DNA from: Mycobacterium simulans
GTDB lineage: Bacteria; Actinomycetota; Actinomycetes; Mycobacteriales; Mycobacteriaceae
Assembly (NCBI RefSeq): GCF_900232995.1
Contig: NZ_OCVX01000003.1
Location: 1,619,305 to 1,657,094, forward strand
DNA length: 37,790 nucleotides
Direction of reading: 5' to 3'
The notes under the pieces are model-generated. The model ran no database searches and was not told where the DNA came from. It saw nothing but the letters and a program-made list of their open reading frames with translations. Position 1 is the first letter of the stretch; each line of letters starts with the position of its first letter. Both the position numbers and the translations under genes were made by a program. Below, piece after piece: positions 20,194 through 29,369 of the stretch.

Positions 20194-21164
20194 AGCAGCT
20201 ACGCACGGTCGTCGAGAGGTTCTTGCGGACCTACCTCGGGGCAGCCAATCGATGGTGTGTGGGGCTCTCCGGTGGCCCGGACTCGTTGGCGCTTACCGCG
20301 GTCGCGGCGCAGCTGTTGCCTACCACCGCGCTGATCGTGGACCATGGCCTGCAGTCCGGTTCGGACGTCGTCGCCGAAACCGCGCGGACGCAAGCCCTCT
20401 CGCTGGGATGTGTTGACGCACAAGTGCTTTGCGTTGAGGTGGGTACCGCAACCGGGTCGGGCGGCCCGGAGGCGGCGGCGCGCACCGCTCGCTACGCCGC
20501 CCTGGGCGCTCGCCGTGACGGCCCGGTGCTGTTGGCTCACACTTTGGATGATCAAGCCGAGACGGTGTTGCTCGGGCTTGGCCGCGGTTCGGGGGCTCGG
20601 TCGATCGCCGGCATGCGGCCGTACGATCCGCCGTGGTGTCGGCCATTACTGGGGGTGCGACGCAGCGTGACGCATGGGGCGTGCCGGGAGCTGGGCCTGA
20701 GCCCGTGGCAGGACCCGCACAACACCGATCGCCGCTTCACCCGAACGCGGTTGCGCACCGAAGTGTTGCCACTGTTGGAGGACGTGCTGGGCGGAGGCGT
20801 CGCCGAGGCGCTGGCCCGCACCGCGACGGCGTTGCGGGAGGACACCGAACTGATCGACGCGATGGCCGCTGAGGCGTTTTCCGAGGCGCTCACCGGGGCT
20901 TCGGCGGGGTCCGGTTTGAGTGTCGAGGTGTTGACCGAGCTGCCGGACCCGGTGCGTCGCAGGGTAATTCGCGGCTGGCTCTTGGCCGGCGGCGCGACCG
21001 GGCTGACCGATAAGCAGATCCGAGGCGTGGACACGCTGGTCACCGCCTGGCGCGGCCAGGGTGGGGTGGCGGTTGGTTCTACCTTGCGTGGTCAGCGATT
21101 GATCGCCGGGCGACGTGACGGCCTACTGACTTTGTGGAGTGAGCCCGTGTCCAAGTCGATTTGA
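20172..21164 (+). CDS. tilS: tRNA(Ile)-lysidine synthase
   Basis: TilS uses ATP to attach lysine to C34 of the CAU-anticodon tRNA-Ile, changing its decoding from AUG to AUA; it is essential in most bacteria. The PP-loop SGGPDS sits at residues 33-38. HTLDDQAETVLLGLGRGSG and the HNTDRRFTRTRLR segment are conserved features of the family. The C-terminal part is short, as is usual for mycobacterial TilS (about 323 residues in H37Rv, 330 here). ATG 20172 lies inside the end of the preceding gene (22 bp overlap), indicating coupled translation. The gene is followed after 45 bp by hpt. Confidence 0.95.
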   Translation: MDRPGAVEQLRTVVERFLRTYLGAANRWCVGLSGGPDSLALTAVAAQLLPTTALIVDHGLQSGSDVVAETARTQALSLGCVDAQVLCVEVGTATGSGGPEAAARTARYAALGARRDGPVLLAHTLDDQAETVLLGLGRGSGARSIAGMRPYDPPWCRPLLGVRRSVTHGACRELGLSPWQDPHNTDRRFTRTRLRTEVLPLLEDVLGGGVAEALARTATALREDTELIDAMAAEAFSEALTGASAGSGLSVEVLTELPDPVRRRVIRGWLLAGGATGLTDKQIRGVDTLVTAWRGQGGVAVGSTLRGQRLIAGRRDGLLTLWSEPVSKSI

Positions 21165-21197
21165 CGCCTGCGTTGGTTTTTCGGCTGGCGACATGGC

Positions 21198-21203
21198 TAC
21201 GCT
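21198..21203 (+). promoter_or_regulatory. -10 element for hpt (leaderless)
   Basis: TACGCT fits TANNNT and is followed, 6 bases later, by the hpt GTG at 21210. No Shine-Dalgarno is present. This suggests hpt has its own leaderless transcript although it lies only 45 bp after tilS. Inference from motif spacing. Confidence 0.4.
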
Positions 21204-21209
21204 GTGGGC

Positions 21210-21779
21210 GTGACGGAGGAGCTGTACCCGGGGGATATCAAGTCGGTGTTGCTCACCAAGGAGCAGATCCAGGCCCGCATCGCCGAGCTCGGTGACCAAA
21301 TCGGCACCGACTACCGGGACTTACCCGCTACCACCGGCCAGGACCTGCTGTTGATCACGGTGCTGAAGGGTGCCGTGCTGTTCGTAACCGACCTGGCGCG
21401 CGCAATTCCATTGCCGACCCAGTTCGAATTCATGGCGGTGAGCTCATATGGATCTTCGACATCGTCGTCGGGGGTGGTGCGCATCCTTAAGGACCTTGAC
21501 CGCGACATCAACGGTCGCGATGTGCTGATCGTCGAGGACGTCGTTGACTCGGGACTGACGCTCTCCTGGCTGTCGCGGAACCTGAGCACCCGGCGTCCGC
21601 GTTCCTTGCGGGTGTGCACGCTGCTGCGCAAGCCAGATGCGTTGGGCGCCAACGTCGACATCGCCTACGTGGGCTTCGACATTCCGAACGACTTCGTGGT
21701 GGGTTACGGCCTGGACTACGACGAGCGGTACCGCGACCTGCCGTATATCGGGACGCTGGACCCCCGGGTCTATCAGTAG
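21210..21779 (+). CDS. hpt: Hypoxanthine-guanine phosphoribosyltransferase
   Basis: This purine-salvage enzyme joins hypoxanthine or guanine to PRPP to give IMP or GMP. The PRPP-binding loop [11 protein letters not shown] is at residues 105-115. [12 protein letters not shown] and [11 protein letters not shown] (the flexible active-site loop) are also clear, and the C-terminus [19 protein letters not shown] is typical. The length is 189 residues from GTG 21210; a GTG two codons earlier (21204) is possible. I chose 21210 because TACGCT ends 6 bases before it. The N-terminus is shorter than that of the H37Rv protein. It is convergent with lpqG. Confidence 0.95.
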   Translation: MTEELYPGDIKSVLLTKEQIQARIAELGDQIGTDYRDLPATTGQDLLLITVLKGAVLFVTDLARAIPLPTQFEFMAVSSYGSSTSSSGVVRILKDLDRDINGRDVLIVEDVVDSGLTLSWLSRNLSTRRPRSLRVCTLLRKPDALGANVDIAYVGFDIPNDFVVGYGLDYDERYRDLPYIGTLDPRVYQ

Positions 21780-21785
21780 CGGCCG

Positions 21786-21845
21786 TAGCGCGCCAGTGGC
21801 GAGCGCAAGCGCGGCGAAGCTGGGCGCAGCGGGTCGCCACCATCA
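21786..21845 (-). repeat. Dispersed mycobacterial intergenic repeat, single copy
   Basis: Between the convergent ends of hpt and lpqG, the minus strand carries GTGGCGACCCGCTGCGCCC (21840-21822). The same 19 bases occur twice in the tandem array upstream of ftsH (31539-31557 and 31572-31590). It is flanked by GC-rich sequence (GCGAGCGCAAGCGC). It may serve as a bidirectional terminator or simply be a mobile interspersed unit; no T-tract is present. Confidence 0.6.
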
Positions 21846-21848
21846 AAC

Positions 21849-22595
21849 CTAGGTCAGCTCCCAGATCACCGTCACCGAAAAACTCACGGTCTGCTGGCCG
21901 GGTTCCAATGGCACAGTGGAAGCGCGCGGTGACGGCGCCGCCGGCCCGCCCTCTGACGGCGCGTGGCCGACTCCCTCCGAGATGGAAAGCACCTTGCCAA
22001 GGTTGAGGCCCGATAGCTGCGCGTACTCTTGGGCGCGGTTCTTGGCATCCTCGAAGGCACGGGTCTGCGCGTCCTTCACCAGCTTCGAGTCGTCGGCGAT
22101 CGAGTACCTGACCGATCTGATCCGGGTCGCGTCACCGCCGCTGCTGACGATGAGGTCTAGGAGCCGCGACGCGGCATCGGTCGGGTGGATCTTGACCGCG
22201 ATGGCGTTTTCGGCGCGGTAGCTGGTGATGGTGGCGGTGGCACCGGGCTCGGGAGTGTTGTACTGCGGCTGCAGGGTGACCTCGGTGGTGCGGATGTCCT
22301 TGCGGTCCTGTCCCGCACCTACCAGCGCGTTGATGACGGCTTGCTGGCGGTCGTTGGTCTGGTTCATCGCGCTGGTGACGTCGCCCGCGGTGAACTCGAT
22401 GGCGACGTCGGCGGTCAGGGTGTCCGGAGCACCCTGCACCTGCGCCGATCCGAATACGGTCACCTGACGTGGATTTGCGCCGGATGGCGTCGCGTTGTGC
22501 GAATCGCACGCCGACAGCGAGGCCGTGGCGAACAGGGCGGCGGTCAATGCAATCGACTTGCGGACAAATCCCGGGACACGTTGTGCGATCGGCAT
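21849..22595 (-). CDS. lpqG: Lipoprotein LpqG, SIMPL domain
   Basis: The 248-residue product has a signal peptide (basic start, hydrophobic stretch at residues 14-26) ending in the lipobox LSAC, with C30 as the acylated residue, so it is a membrane-anchored outer-face lipoprotein. The rest is a SIMPL/DUF541 domain: PRQVTVFGSAQVQGAPDT, then a mostly beta domain with QTNDRQQAVINAL and KNRAQEYAQLSGLNLGKV. The function of this family is not known. ATG 22595 is preferred; a GTG three codons earlier (22604) is in frame. AGGGTG lies upstream. In H37Rv the same gene borders the PE32-PPE65-esxW-esxV operon, as here. Confidence 0.93.
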   Translation of the reverse strand: MPIAQRVPGFVRKSIALTAALFATASLSACDSHNATPSGANPRQVTVFGSAQVQGAPDTLTADVAIEFTAGDVTSAMNQTNDRQQAVINALVGAGQDRKDIRTTEVTLQPQYNTPEPGATATITSYRAENAIAVKIHPTDAASRLLDLIVSSGGDATRIRSVRYSIADDSKLVKDAQTRAFEDAKNRAQEYAQLSGLNLGKVLSISEGVGHAPSEGGPAAPSPRASTVPLEPGQQTVSFSVTVIWELT

Positions 22596-22604
22596 GACTG
22601 GCAC

Positions 22605-23308
22605 CCTAGCGTTTCCGGTTCATCGCACGATCGGACGGCTGATATGCTGTGGCGACATACTTCGTTCACCTGATGTTCGAACTCAATCGTCGGGTTGGCG
22701 AGTCTAGTAAACGTAGGCCAGCAAAGGTCTAGCGTCGGCTGGTGCTTACCCTATTTCAGGTCCGCCACAGGTCGATTTCACCAAATTCGCCAAATTCGCC
22801 AAATTCGCCATCCTCGCCGTATTCCGCCCGGCGGTAGTGCGGTGCGCTTGCCCAGCCACCCTGGGCCTTTAGTCAGGCCTACGGAATCGGTTACGGCTCA
22901 ATGTAATTGGTTCGTTATGTGCGGAAATTCGTTGTTATGAAATGCCTTTCGAACGTCAGCTGCGGGTATGAACGGATCTTGCTGACCTACTTGGGAAGCT
23001 CGACGTGGACTGCGTCTGGTGCCGGGATTGCGCATTCTAACGCTTGTTGGCGCGAATCCCCGAAATTCATATAGAACTCAAATCATATTTGATTCAAATA
23101 TGACTCATACAAAAATTCAAAATATGCAGGTAATCACCTGCAGCAAATGAATTGTTATTTACTCGGCAGTGAACAGGCTGTGCGGAACCTGTGTTGTTCC
23201 TACCTGGCTGTCCTAACCTGTCGTCTGATCTGCTTCAGGGATGAGCGACGTCGATGTCGCCGCCACTGAAACTTGCTAATTCAAGCACAGACTGAGGGAG
23301 GAATGTTC
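22605..23308. promoter_or_regulatory. Long upstream region of the PE/PPE/Esx operon
   Basis: About 700 bp without a convincing gene. It holds three direct copies of CCAAATTCG at 22781-22807, then from about 23060 to 23165 a markedly AT-rich stretch for this genome. That stretch contains a perfect inverted repeat, TCATATTTG/CAAATATGA (23083-23103, 3-base spacer), and a second, TGCAGGT/ACCTGCA (23125-23142, 4-base spacer). AT-rich DNA upstream of type VII substrate genes is commonly bound by Lsr2 or EspR; that these act here is inference. GAGGGAGGA at 23294-23302 is the ribosome-binding site of the first gene. Confidence 0.5.
23083..23103. repeat. Perfect AT-rich inverted repeat (operator candidate)
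   Basis: TCATATTTG, ATT, CAAATATGA: two 9-base arms that match perfectly around a 3-base centre, about 205 bp upstream of the PE start. The shape and composition suit a dimeric DNA-binding protein better than a terminator, since the stem is AT-only apart from two pairs per arm. Confidence 0.55.
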
Positions 23309-23608
23309 ATGTCGATCATGCTCGCGGAGCCAGATATGTTGGCCGCGACTGCCGGCGAGCTGCAGTCCATCAACGTGGCAGTGCGCGCGGGAAATGCCGC
23401 GGCGGCACTGCCGACGACCGGTGTGGTTCCCGCCGCATCTGATTTGGTGTCGCTGCTGACCGCGACGCAATTTGTCACGCACGCAAAGCTGTATCAGCAG
23501 ATCAGCGCCCAGGCGGCGGCCGTCCAAGAGCAGTTGGCGACGACGCTGGGCATCAGTGCGGGTTCGTATGCGGTCACCGAGGCCGCCAACGCCAGCACAA
23601 TCGGCTAG
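23309..23608 (+). CDS. PE32: PE family protein (PE32-like)
   Basis: The 99-residue stand-alone PE protein starts [20 protein letters not shown] and contains [20 protein letters not shown] and a terminal YAVTE, which matches the YxxxD/E type VII secretion signal. It should form a helical hairpin pair with the PPE protein encoded 13 bp downstream and be exported by an ESX system, most likely ESX-5 by family. ATG 23309 follows GGAGGA by 6 bases; ATG 23303, two codons earlier, is less well placed. The symbol is assigned by synteny (between lpqG and a PPE-esxW-esxV set); PE paralogues are very similar. Confidence 0.92.
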   Translation: MSIMLAEPDMLAATAGELQSINVAVRAGNAAAALPTTGVVPAASDLVSLLTATQFVTHAKLYQQISAQAAAVQEQLATTLGISAGSYAVTEAANASTIG

Positions 23609-23621
23609 GAGAGCAAGGCTG

Positions 23622-24869
23622 ATGTTGGATTTTGCGGCTTTGCCGCCGGAGATCAACTCTGCGCTGATGTATGCCGGACCCGGCTCGGGGCCGATGCTGA
23701 CCGCCGCGACGGCCTGGGAGGTGCTGTCCGCAGAGCTACAAACTGTGGCGTCTTCCTATGACGCACTTGTCACTGGCCTGACTGACGGGCCATGGCAGGG
23801 ACCATCCGCGGCGGCGATGGCGGCCGCCGCCGCGCCCCAAGTGGCGTGGTTAGTGGACACCGCCGCGCAAGCCGAACAGGCCGGCAGCCAAGCCGTGGCG
23901 GCGGCGAGTGCTTATGAGGCGGCTTTTCTCGCGACGGTGCCACCGGCGGAGGTCGCGGCCAACAGGGCGTTATTGATGGCGTTGCTAGCGACGAACTTCC
24001 TCGGTCAGAACACCGCCGCAATCGCGGCCACCGAGGCGCAATACGCCGAGATGTGGGCCCAGGATGCGGCCGCGATGTACGGCTATGCGGGTGCATCGGC
24101 GCAGGCGTCGATGTTGACGCCGTTCAGCCCGGCGGCGGCCACCGTCGACCCGGCTGGGGTCGCCGGCCAAGCCGCCTCGGTCGCCCAAGCTGTGAATAGC
24201 GCGGCAGCCGCGCAGGGACTTGACGCCGTTCCCAATGCACTGCTCGGGCTCGCGGGGATGACGAATACTGCGCCCGTGCTCACCGACCCGATGTCTGTGC
24301 TGGGCTTGACCGCGACCGCTTGGAACGAGAACGGTGACGGCATCATCCTCGATGGAATACTTGGCGACCTGGCGGAGGGCTTTACCGGCTCGGCGGAGCT
24401 GGATGCCAGCACCGCCATGGACACGTTTGCTCAGTGGGTTTCTCCCGCGCGGCTCATGGTCACCCAGATGAAGGACTACTTCGGTCTCGCACACGACCTG
24501 CCGAAGTGGGCCAGCGAGGGCGCCGAAGCCGCCGCCAAGGCCGCCAAGGACTTGCCAGCCGCCCTTCCATCCATCCTTCCGAATGCGGGTGGTCTCGGTG
24601 GGATTGCGGCAGCCGCCGGCAACGCGGCCAAAGTTGGGGCTTTCTCGGCGCCGGCATCCTGGGCCGGTTCAGCCCCGGCTGCAACGCCCATCAACGTTGC
24701 CCTCAACGGTCTCGGGGCAGGGGCGGCCGCTGAACCCGCTGCAAGTGCGTTCGGCGGGTTGCCGGTGGTGCCGGGCTCCGGAGTCGGGCGCGGCCTAGCC
24801 GCCCACTTTGCCGCACCCCGATACGGTTTCAAGCCCACCATCATGCCGCAGCCGCCAGCCGGCGGATAA
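23622..24869 (+). CDS. PPE65: PPE family protein, SVP subgroup (PPE65-like)
   Basis: The 415-residue protein begins [21 protein letters not shown]8-P9-E10, W58-Q-G60 (the WxG turn), and the helical hairpin to about residue 175 form the PPE domain that pairs with the upstream PE protein. Near the C-terminus GAFSAPASW at 339-347 corresponds to the GxxSVPxxW motif with alanine in place of valine, so it belongs to the PPE-SVP group. The end [16 protein letters not shown] is typical. It would be co-secreted with its PE partner. GGAGAGCAAGG precedes the ATG. H37Rv PPE65 is nearly the same length (about 413 residues), and the position agrees. Confidence 0.93.
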   Translation: MLDFAALPPEINSALMYAGPGSGPMLTAATAWEVLSAELQTVASSYDALVTGLTDGPWQGPSAAAMAAAAAPQVAWLVDTAAQAEQAGSQAVAAASAYEAAFLATVPPAEVAANRALLMALLATNFLGQNTAAIAATEAQYAEMWAQDAAAMYGYAGASAQASMLTPFSPAAATVDPAGVAGQAASVAQAVNSAAAAQGLDAVPNALLGLAGMTNTAPVLTDPMSVLGLTATAWNENGDGIILDGILGDLAEGFTGSAELDASTAMDTFAQWVSPARLMVTQMKDYFGLAHDLPKWASEGAEAAAKAAKDLPAALPSILPNAGGLGGIAAAAGNAAKVGAFSAPASWAGSAPAATPINVALNGLGAGAAAEPAASAFGGLPVVPGSGVGRGLAAHFAAPRYGFKPTIMPQPPAGG

Positions 24870-25214
<345 letters not shown>

Positions 25215-25251
25215 ACAGATCACCCATATTTCAGACAGGAGAACACCTGAA

Positions 25252-25536
25252 ATGACGATCAACTATCAATTCGGCGATGTCGACGCCCACGGCGCCACCA
25301 TCCGCGCGCAGGCTGCGTCGCTGGAAGCCGAGCATCAGGCCATCGTTCGCGATGTGCTTGCGGCTGGCGACTTTTGGGGTGGCGCCGGTTCGGTGGCGTG
25401 CCAGGAGTTCATCACTCAGTTGGGCCGCAACTTCCAGGTGATCTACGAGCAGGCCAACGCCCACGGCCAGAAGGTGCAGACCGCCGGCAGCAACATGGCG
25501 CAAACCGACAGCGCGGTTGGGTCCAGCTGGGCCTGA
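25252..25536 (+). CDS. esxV: WXG100 protein, EsxV-like (Mtb9.9 family)
   Basis: The 94-residue protein begins MTINYQFGDVDAHGATIRAQ and has W42-G-G44 and the C-terminus VGSSWA, the pattern of the Mtb9.9 subgroup (EsxI/L/N/O/V), strong T-cell antigens in M. tuberculosis. It is the expected partner of the EsxW-like protein. CAGGAGAA precedes the ATG and the gene is 37 bp behind esxW, so it is the last gene of the four-gene operon. It ends 17 bp from the convergent DUF222/HNH gene. Confidence 0.93.
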   Translation: MTINYQFGDVDAHGATIRAQAASLEAEHQAIVRDVLAAGDFWGGAGSVACQEFITQLGRNFQVIYEQANAHGQKVQTAGSNMAQTDSAVGSSWA

Positions 25537-25553
25537 CCACGCGCGCGTCTACG

Positions 25554-27137
25554 TCAGAAAGGCGGGTCGTCGGGAAGGGGTTCCGGCATTGGCTTGTCGG
25601 GTGTCCAGTCCGGTGGGAGTTCTTCTGGCTCCCGGGGATCGTTGACCCAGGTACAGAACGGGCTGGTGCTCGGTGTGCCCTTGAACAGGAACAGCATGTC
25701 GCGCATGTGATTGCGGAACCGACGATCCGCGATCTCTTGTTTACGGGCGCCCTCTAGCCAGCGTCGATACTCATTGATGGGGCGCTGCTCGCGGTTGTGC
25801 TTGCGCGCCCGCGCGATTCGGCTGGCGCGCTGCTGCGAGCGGCTGCGCCGATTGGGTATCGGCGGCGCGCATGGCGATCTTCGAACCGGCCCGAACAGGT
25901 CCGCCCCGGCCGGCGACGTCCGATAGGTTCGCCCGCTGGGCGAGGTCCAGATCACTGTGCCATCGGCGCACTGTTCATCGCGCCACCCACCGAACGTTTT
26001 CAGCCGATGATGTTGTCTACAAAGACATTTCAGATTTACCAGCACGGTCAGCCCACCAGCGGCCGGGTCGGCGTGGTTAAACGGAATCGTATGATCCAGA
26101 TCGCAGCCCATCGCCGGGCGGCCACACCCGGGAAACCGACACGTCAGATCCCGACACCGCACCGCCCGCTCCAAGGCCACCGACGGCTGATACCGCAACG
26201 CCGCCACCGGGCTGGTATAAGGATCGATGACATGCAGGGCCGCGGTGGCCACCAAGTCGCGAACCTGCTCGGCATCGATGACCCCATAGCCCTCCACATA
26301 TCCGGGCTGCGCGCTGGTGCCATACACCGTCTGCTCGCTGGCCACCACATTGATCACCACCCGCACCCCACGAGAATTGCGCTCGGTCGCGGTTGCGTTC
26401 GGACACCCCGGCTGCCCGCAGCCACACGCCAGGCCGCGGCCCTCGGTCAACGCGGCCACCGCATCGGCGCGACGCTGATCCATCGTGCGCGGATCACCTG
26501 CACACACCTGTGACGCCAGCTGCGAGAGCCGCCGGTCAAACGCCGTGGCCGCAGTCGCGGGCACCGTGCCATACACCTCGGCCATCCCATTGCCCAACGC
26601 GTTGACACCGATATGGCGATCCGCCTCGGCGGTGGCTTGGCGCTCCCGGGCCGCATCGGGATCGACAATGCGCACCGCGGCATCGACAGCGTTGATGATC
26701 CGCTGGCGTGACCAGCCCTGCCAGGTGCCGATCCGTGCGGCCAGCGACTCATCCAACTGGGCGATCAGTCGTTCATCGACCAGTTCGGTGCGCCCGATAA
26801 TCAAGCGCACGGTGCGCCAATCGGTGCGTCCCGCCGCCAACAATGCCGCGAGGTGGGGCAGGCGCACATCCAGTGTCTCGGCGTATAACACCAGATAGCT
26901 AGCTGCCAGCGGCGACAGATTCATCGCCGCAGCGACCTCGGCTTTGGTTTGGTCGAACCCATCGATGCCGGCATACCCATCTCGCTGCTCGGCCCGCTCG
27001 GCGGCGGCGCGCCGATTCCGCAGCAACGCCGCGACCGCCGCCATCCGTTGTGCCACCAGCATCGACTCCTGCCGGTGCGTGGACTCAACCACCCCGATCA
27101 GTGTGGCGGAATCCATCTCTTGCAGCCCGTCGAACAT
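25554..27137 (-). CDS. 13E12-type DUF222/HNH endonuclease-like protein
   Basis: The 527-residue protein (start MFDGLQEMDS, ATG 27137; an in-frame extension to 27230 overlaps the upstream gene and lacks family similarity) consists of a DUF222 helical domain (about 20-310) and an HNH domain. The latter has C333 and C338, the DLDHTIPF motif with H349, and CLCRQHHRL (371-379) completing the metal site. A Cys-rich CGCGQPGC lies at 238-245. The C-terminal tail is basic, then proline/acid-rich. Such proteins are encoded by REP13E12 repeats in M. tuberculosis, where they serve as phage attachment sites and occur in several copies; their own activity is undefined. It follows the dehydrogenase gene by 31 bp. 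I do not recall one at this point in H37Rv, so it is probably an insertion. Confidence 0.88.
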   Translation of the reverse strand: MFDGLQEMDSATLIGVVESTHRQESMLVAQRMAAVAALLRNRRAAAERAEQRDGYAGIDGFDQTKAEVAAAMNLSPLAASYLVLYAETLDVRLPHLAALLAAGRTDWRTVRLIIGRTELVDERLIAQLDESLAARIGTWQGWSRQRIINAVDAAVRIVDPDAARERQATAEADRHIGVNALGNGMAEVYGTVPATAATAFDRRLSQLASQVCAGDPRTMDQRRADAVAALTEGRGLACGCGQPGCPNATATERNSRGVRVVINVVASEQTVYGTSAQPGYVEGYGVIDAEQVRDLVATAALHVIDPYTSPVAALRYQPSVALERAVRCRDLTCRFPGCGRPAMGCDLDHTIPFNHADPAAGGLTVLVNLKCLCRQHHRLKTFGGWRDEQCADGTVIWTSPSGRTYRTSPAGADLFGPVRRSPCAPPIPNRRSRSQQRASRIARARKHNREQRPINEYRRWLEGARKQEIADRRFRNHMRDMLFLFKGTPSTSPFCTWVNDPREPEELPPDWTPDKPMPEPLPDDPPF

Positions 27138-27168
27138 AATTTCGATACTAGTCGGCGGGTACGACAGG

Positions 27169-28182
27169 CTATGGAGTGACCAGAATCTTGCAATGCCGCT
27201 CGGGGTCGCCCAGGTCGTCAAATGCAGCACCGACTCCGTCGAGCCCGACTTCCCCGGTGATCAGCGGGCTGACGTCGGTCTCGCCTTCGGCGATTGCGCG
27301 CAGCGAATCGGCGAACTCCTCCGGGGTGTAGGCGAGTACGAATTGCACGTTGATCTCTTTGGCGACCGCGAAGACCGGATGCATGGTGTCGGGTTGCATG
27401 CCCACTCCGGCGACGACCAGCCGTGTGCCCGGCCGTGCCCGCGACAACACGTCGTTGATAATTCCCGGCACTCCCACCGCCTCGAAAACCACCGCGGGTT
27501 TGGCGGTGTCGAACGGCGACCCCTGCGCGGGATCGAGGACCTGATGTGCGCCCATCGCGGTGGCCAATTCGCGCCGCTTTGGCGAAAAGTCAGCTGCCAC
27601 AATGGTTTCAACACCACTCCTGCGGAGCGCGGCGATTATCGCGATGCCAATTGGACCGCAACCGATCACGAGAGCGGTCTCGCCGGGCTGGATGTTCGAC
27701 TTGTTCACAGCGTGTAGCCCCACTGCCATCGGTTCGGTCAGCGCGGCATGTTTGAGGTCAAGGCCATTGGGGATGGGAATCAGGAGCGGGGCCGACAGCA
27801 GCATCCGTTCGGCGTAGCCGCCAATGGTGGTGTTGCTGTAGACGATCGGCTCGACGCCCTTGTCGGACAACAGCACTGGCAACGACGTGACCAACGTTCC
27901 CGCGGGATAGGTTTCGGTGTCGGGTCCGGCTTCCAGGATTTCGGCACTGAATTCGTGACCCATGAAGATGTCGCGGTCGAGGTCGACGCCCATGCCGCCG
28001 CCACCACGTGTCATCTGAGCGGTCAGCGCCAGCACCTCAGCGCCGTGCGCGGCGAAATGCAGGTCCGAGCCGCATATTCCACACGACCGCACCGCCACCA
28101 GCACCTGGCCCGGTCCGGGGACCGGATCGGGCACGTCATCCCGGTAGACCATGCGCCCGTCGCGCAGCACCGAAGCACGCAT
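27169..28182 (-). CDS. Zinc-dependent alcohol dehydrogenase (MDR superfamily)
   Basis: The 337-residue protein has a GroES-like N-terminal domain with CGICGSDLH (catalytic zinc ligand C37), GHE at 75-77 and E150 in the TEP motif, then a Rossmann fold with GCGPIG at 174-179 for NAD(P). The four-cysteine structural zinc loop of classical alcohol dehydrogenases is absent. It should oxidise an alcohol or diol to the carbonyl, or the reverse. Its ATG overlaps the upstream stop as TAATG, so it is translationally coupled to the monooxygenase and, through it, to ephA. A role in processing the diol made by EphA is plausible but inferred. The substrate is not evident. Confidence 0.9.
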   Translation of the reverse strand: MRASVLRDGRMVYRDDVPDPVPGPGQVLVAVRSCGICGSDLHFAAHGAEVLALTAQMTRGGGGMGVDLDRDIFMGHEFSAEILEAGPDTETYPAGTLVTSLPVLLSDKGVEPIVYSNTTIGGYAERMLLSAPLLIPIPNGLDLKHAALTEPMAVGLHAVNKSNIQPGETALVIGCGPIGIAIIAALRRSGVETIVAADFSPKRRELATAMGAHQVLDPAQGSPFDTAKPAVVFEAVGVPGIINDVLSRARPGTRLVVAGVGMQPDTMHPVFAVAKEINVQFVLAYTPEEFADSLRAIAEGETDVSPLITGEVGLDGVGAAFDDLGDPERHCKILVTP

Positions 28183-29369
28183 TAGCCGCTCTCCCTCTCG
28201 TGCTCGGACACATGTTCGGTGATCGCCTTTACTACGGCTTGACCGGCGCGGCCGATCAGTTCATCGCGCTTACCCCTGGCCCAGTCGTGTGATGCCCGCG
28301 GCGCTTCGAGTTGTCTCTTGAAATGCGGAATCACCTTGCGGGCGAACAGATCATAGGAATGGAAAGTCGCTTGGGGTGACGCCCAGTCATGGCCGAGCAG
28401 CAACAGCGTCCCGAAACCGCCCGAGCGATCCAACAGGTCTTCAATGTGTGCGATCGCGTCGTCGGGAGTGCCGATGCAACAATTTCCCTTTGCCGCATAC
28501 TCTTCGACAAACTCTTGGGGTGACTGCGTCCCTTCCACGGTGTTGGCCAGCGGGACAAACCCTGCCGCGCCAAAGTATTTCGAGAAATCGAGCAAGCCGT
28601 AGGTGCAATCGTCGACAGCCTGGTCGCGGCTGTCCGCCAAGTGCATGATCGAAAGCACGCGCCAATTGGCGCGATCGGGCTCGTCCCGGCCGACTTTGGC
28701 GGCCTGCTCGCGCACCACGTCCCAGGTGTTCTCCAGTGCCGCGTAGCCGCCCGGAACCGACATCGACAGCGACAGCAGCGACGTACCCAGCGTACCGGCC
28801 AGTCGCGGACCAGACGGTGAAATCATTGCGGCAGTGGATATCTCGGGGTACGGCCAGGTGTACGGACGGATGTGCAACTGCGCGTTGCGCAAGGTGAACC
28901 AATCGGAGTGACGGTCGATACGTTCGTCTGGCGCGGCGCGGAAGAGGGCGAGGATCGCCTCAAGGGATTCCTGCATCATCCGTCGCTGATCGATCGGATC
29001 GATGCCCATCATGTAGGCATCCGACGGCAGCGCCCCGGGTCCGGTGCCGAACATGACCCGCCCGCGGGTCAGATGATCCAGCAGAACCCAGCGATCGGCC
29101 ACCATCAGCGGATGGTGGTAGGGCAGCGACACCACGCCAGTACCCAGCCGGATGTGCTTGGTCCGCTCCGCCGCGGCTGCGATGAATACTTCCGGGCACG
29201 CGATCAATTCGTAGCCGCCGGAGTGGTGTTCGCCGAACCACGCTTCGTCGTATCCCAGCCGATCGAGCGCGACAACCCGCTCCATGTCGTATTCCAGTGC
29301 CACCGTTGGCGATTGGCCCGTCGGATGAAAAGGCGTGATAAAAACGCCGAAACGCATAGGTGCGCTCAT
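28182..29369 (-). CDS. Luciferase-like flavin/F420 monooxygenase (Rv3618-like)
   Basis: The 395-residue LLM-family TIM barrel starts MSAPMRFGVFITPFHPTGQS. LGYDEAWFGEHHSGGY, RLGTGVVSLPYHHPLMVADR and GRVMFGTGPGALPSDAY are conserved pieces of the bacterial luciferase-like fold that binds FMN or F420. It is expected to be a two-component or F420-dependent oxidoreductase; the substrate is unknown. The length equals H37Rv Rv3618 as I remember it. The start is fixed by the TGATG overlap with the ephA stop (GTGGAG upstream), and its TAA overlaps the dehydrogenase ATG. A much longer in-frame reading upstream is only an antisense-frame extension through ephA and was ignored. Confidence 0.92.
   Translation of the reverse strand: MSAPMRFGVFITPFHPTGQSPTVALEYDMERVVALDRLGYDEAWFGEHHSGGYELIACPEVFIAAAAERTKHIRLGTGVVSLPYHHPLMVADRWVLLDHLTRGRVMFGTGPGALPSDAYMMGIDPIDQRRMMQESLEAILALFRAAPDERIDRHSDWFTLRNAQLHIRPYTWPYPEISTAAMISPSGPRLAGTLGTSLLSLSMSVPGGYAALENTWDVVREQAAKVGRDEPDRANWRVLSIMHLADSRDQAVDDCTYGLLDFSKYFGAAGFVPLANTVEGTQSPQEFVEEYAAKGNCCIGTPDDAIAHIEDLLDRSGGFGTLLLLGHDWASPQATFHSYDLFARKVIPHFKRQLEAPRASHDWARGKRDELIGRAGQAVVKAITEHVSEHERESG

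Noticed and set aside
22695..22940. Small ORF before the PE/PPE/Esx operon
   Set aside because: No ribosome-binding site or recognisable protein features; it includes the 9-bp tandem repeat translated as low-complexity IRQIRQIR.
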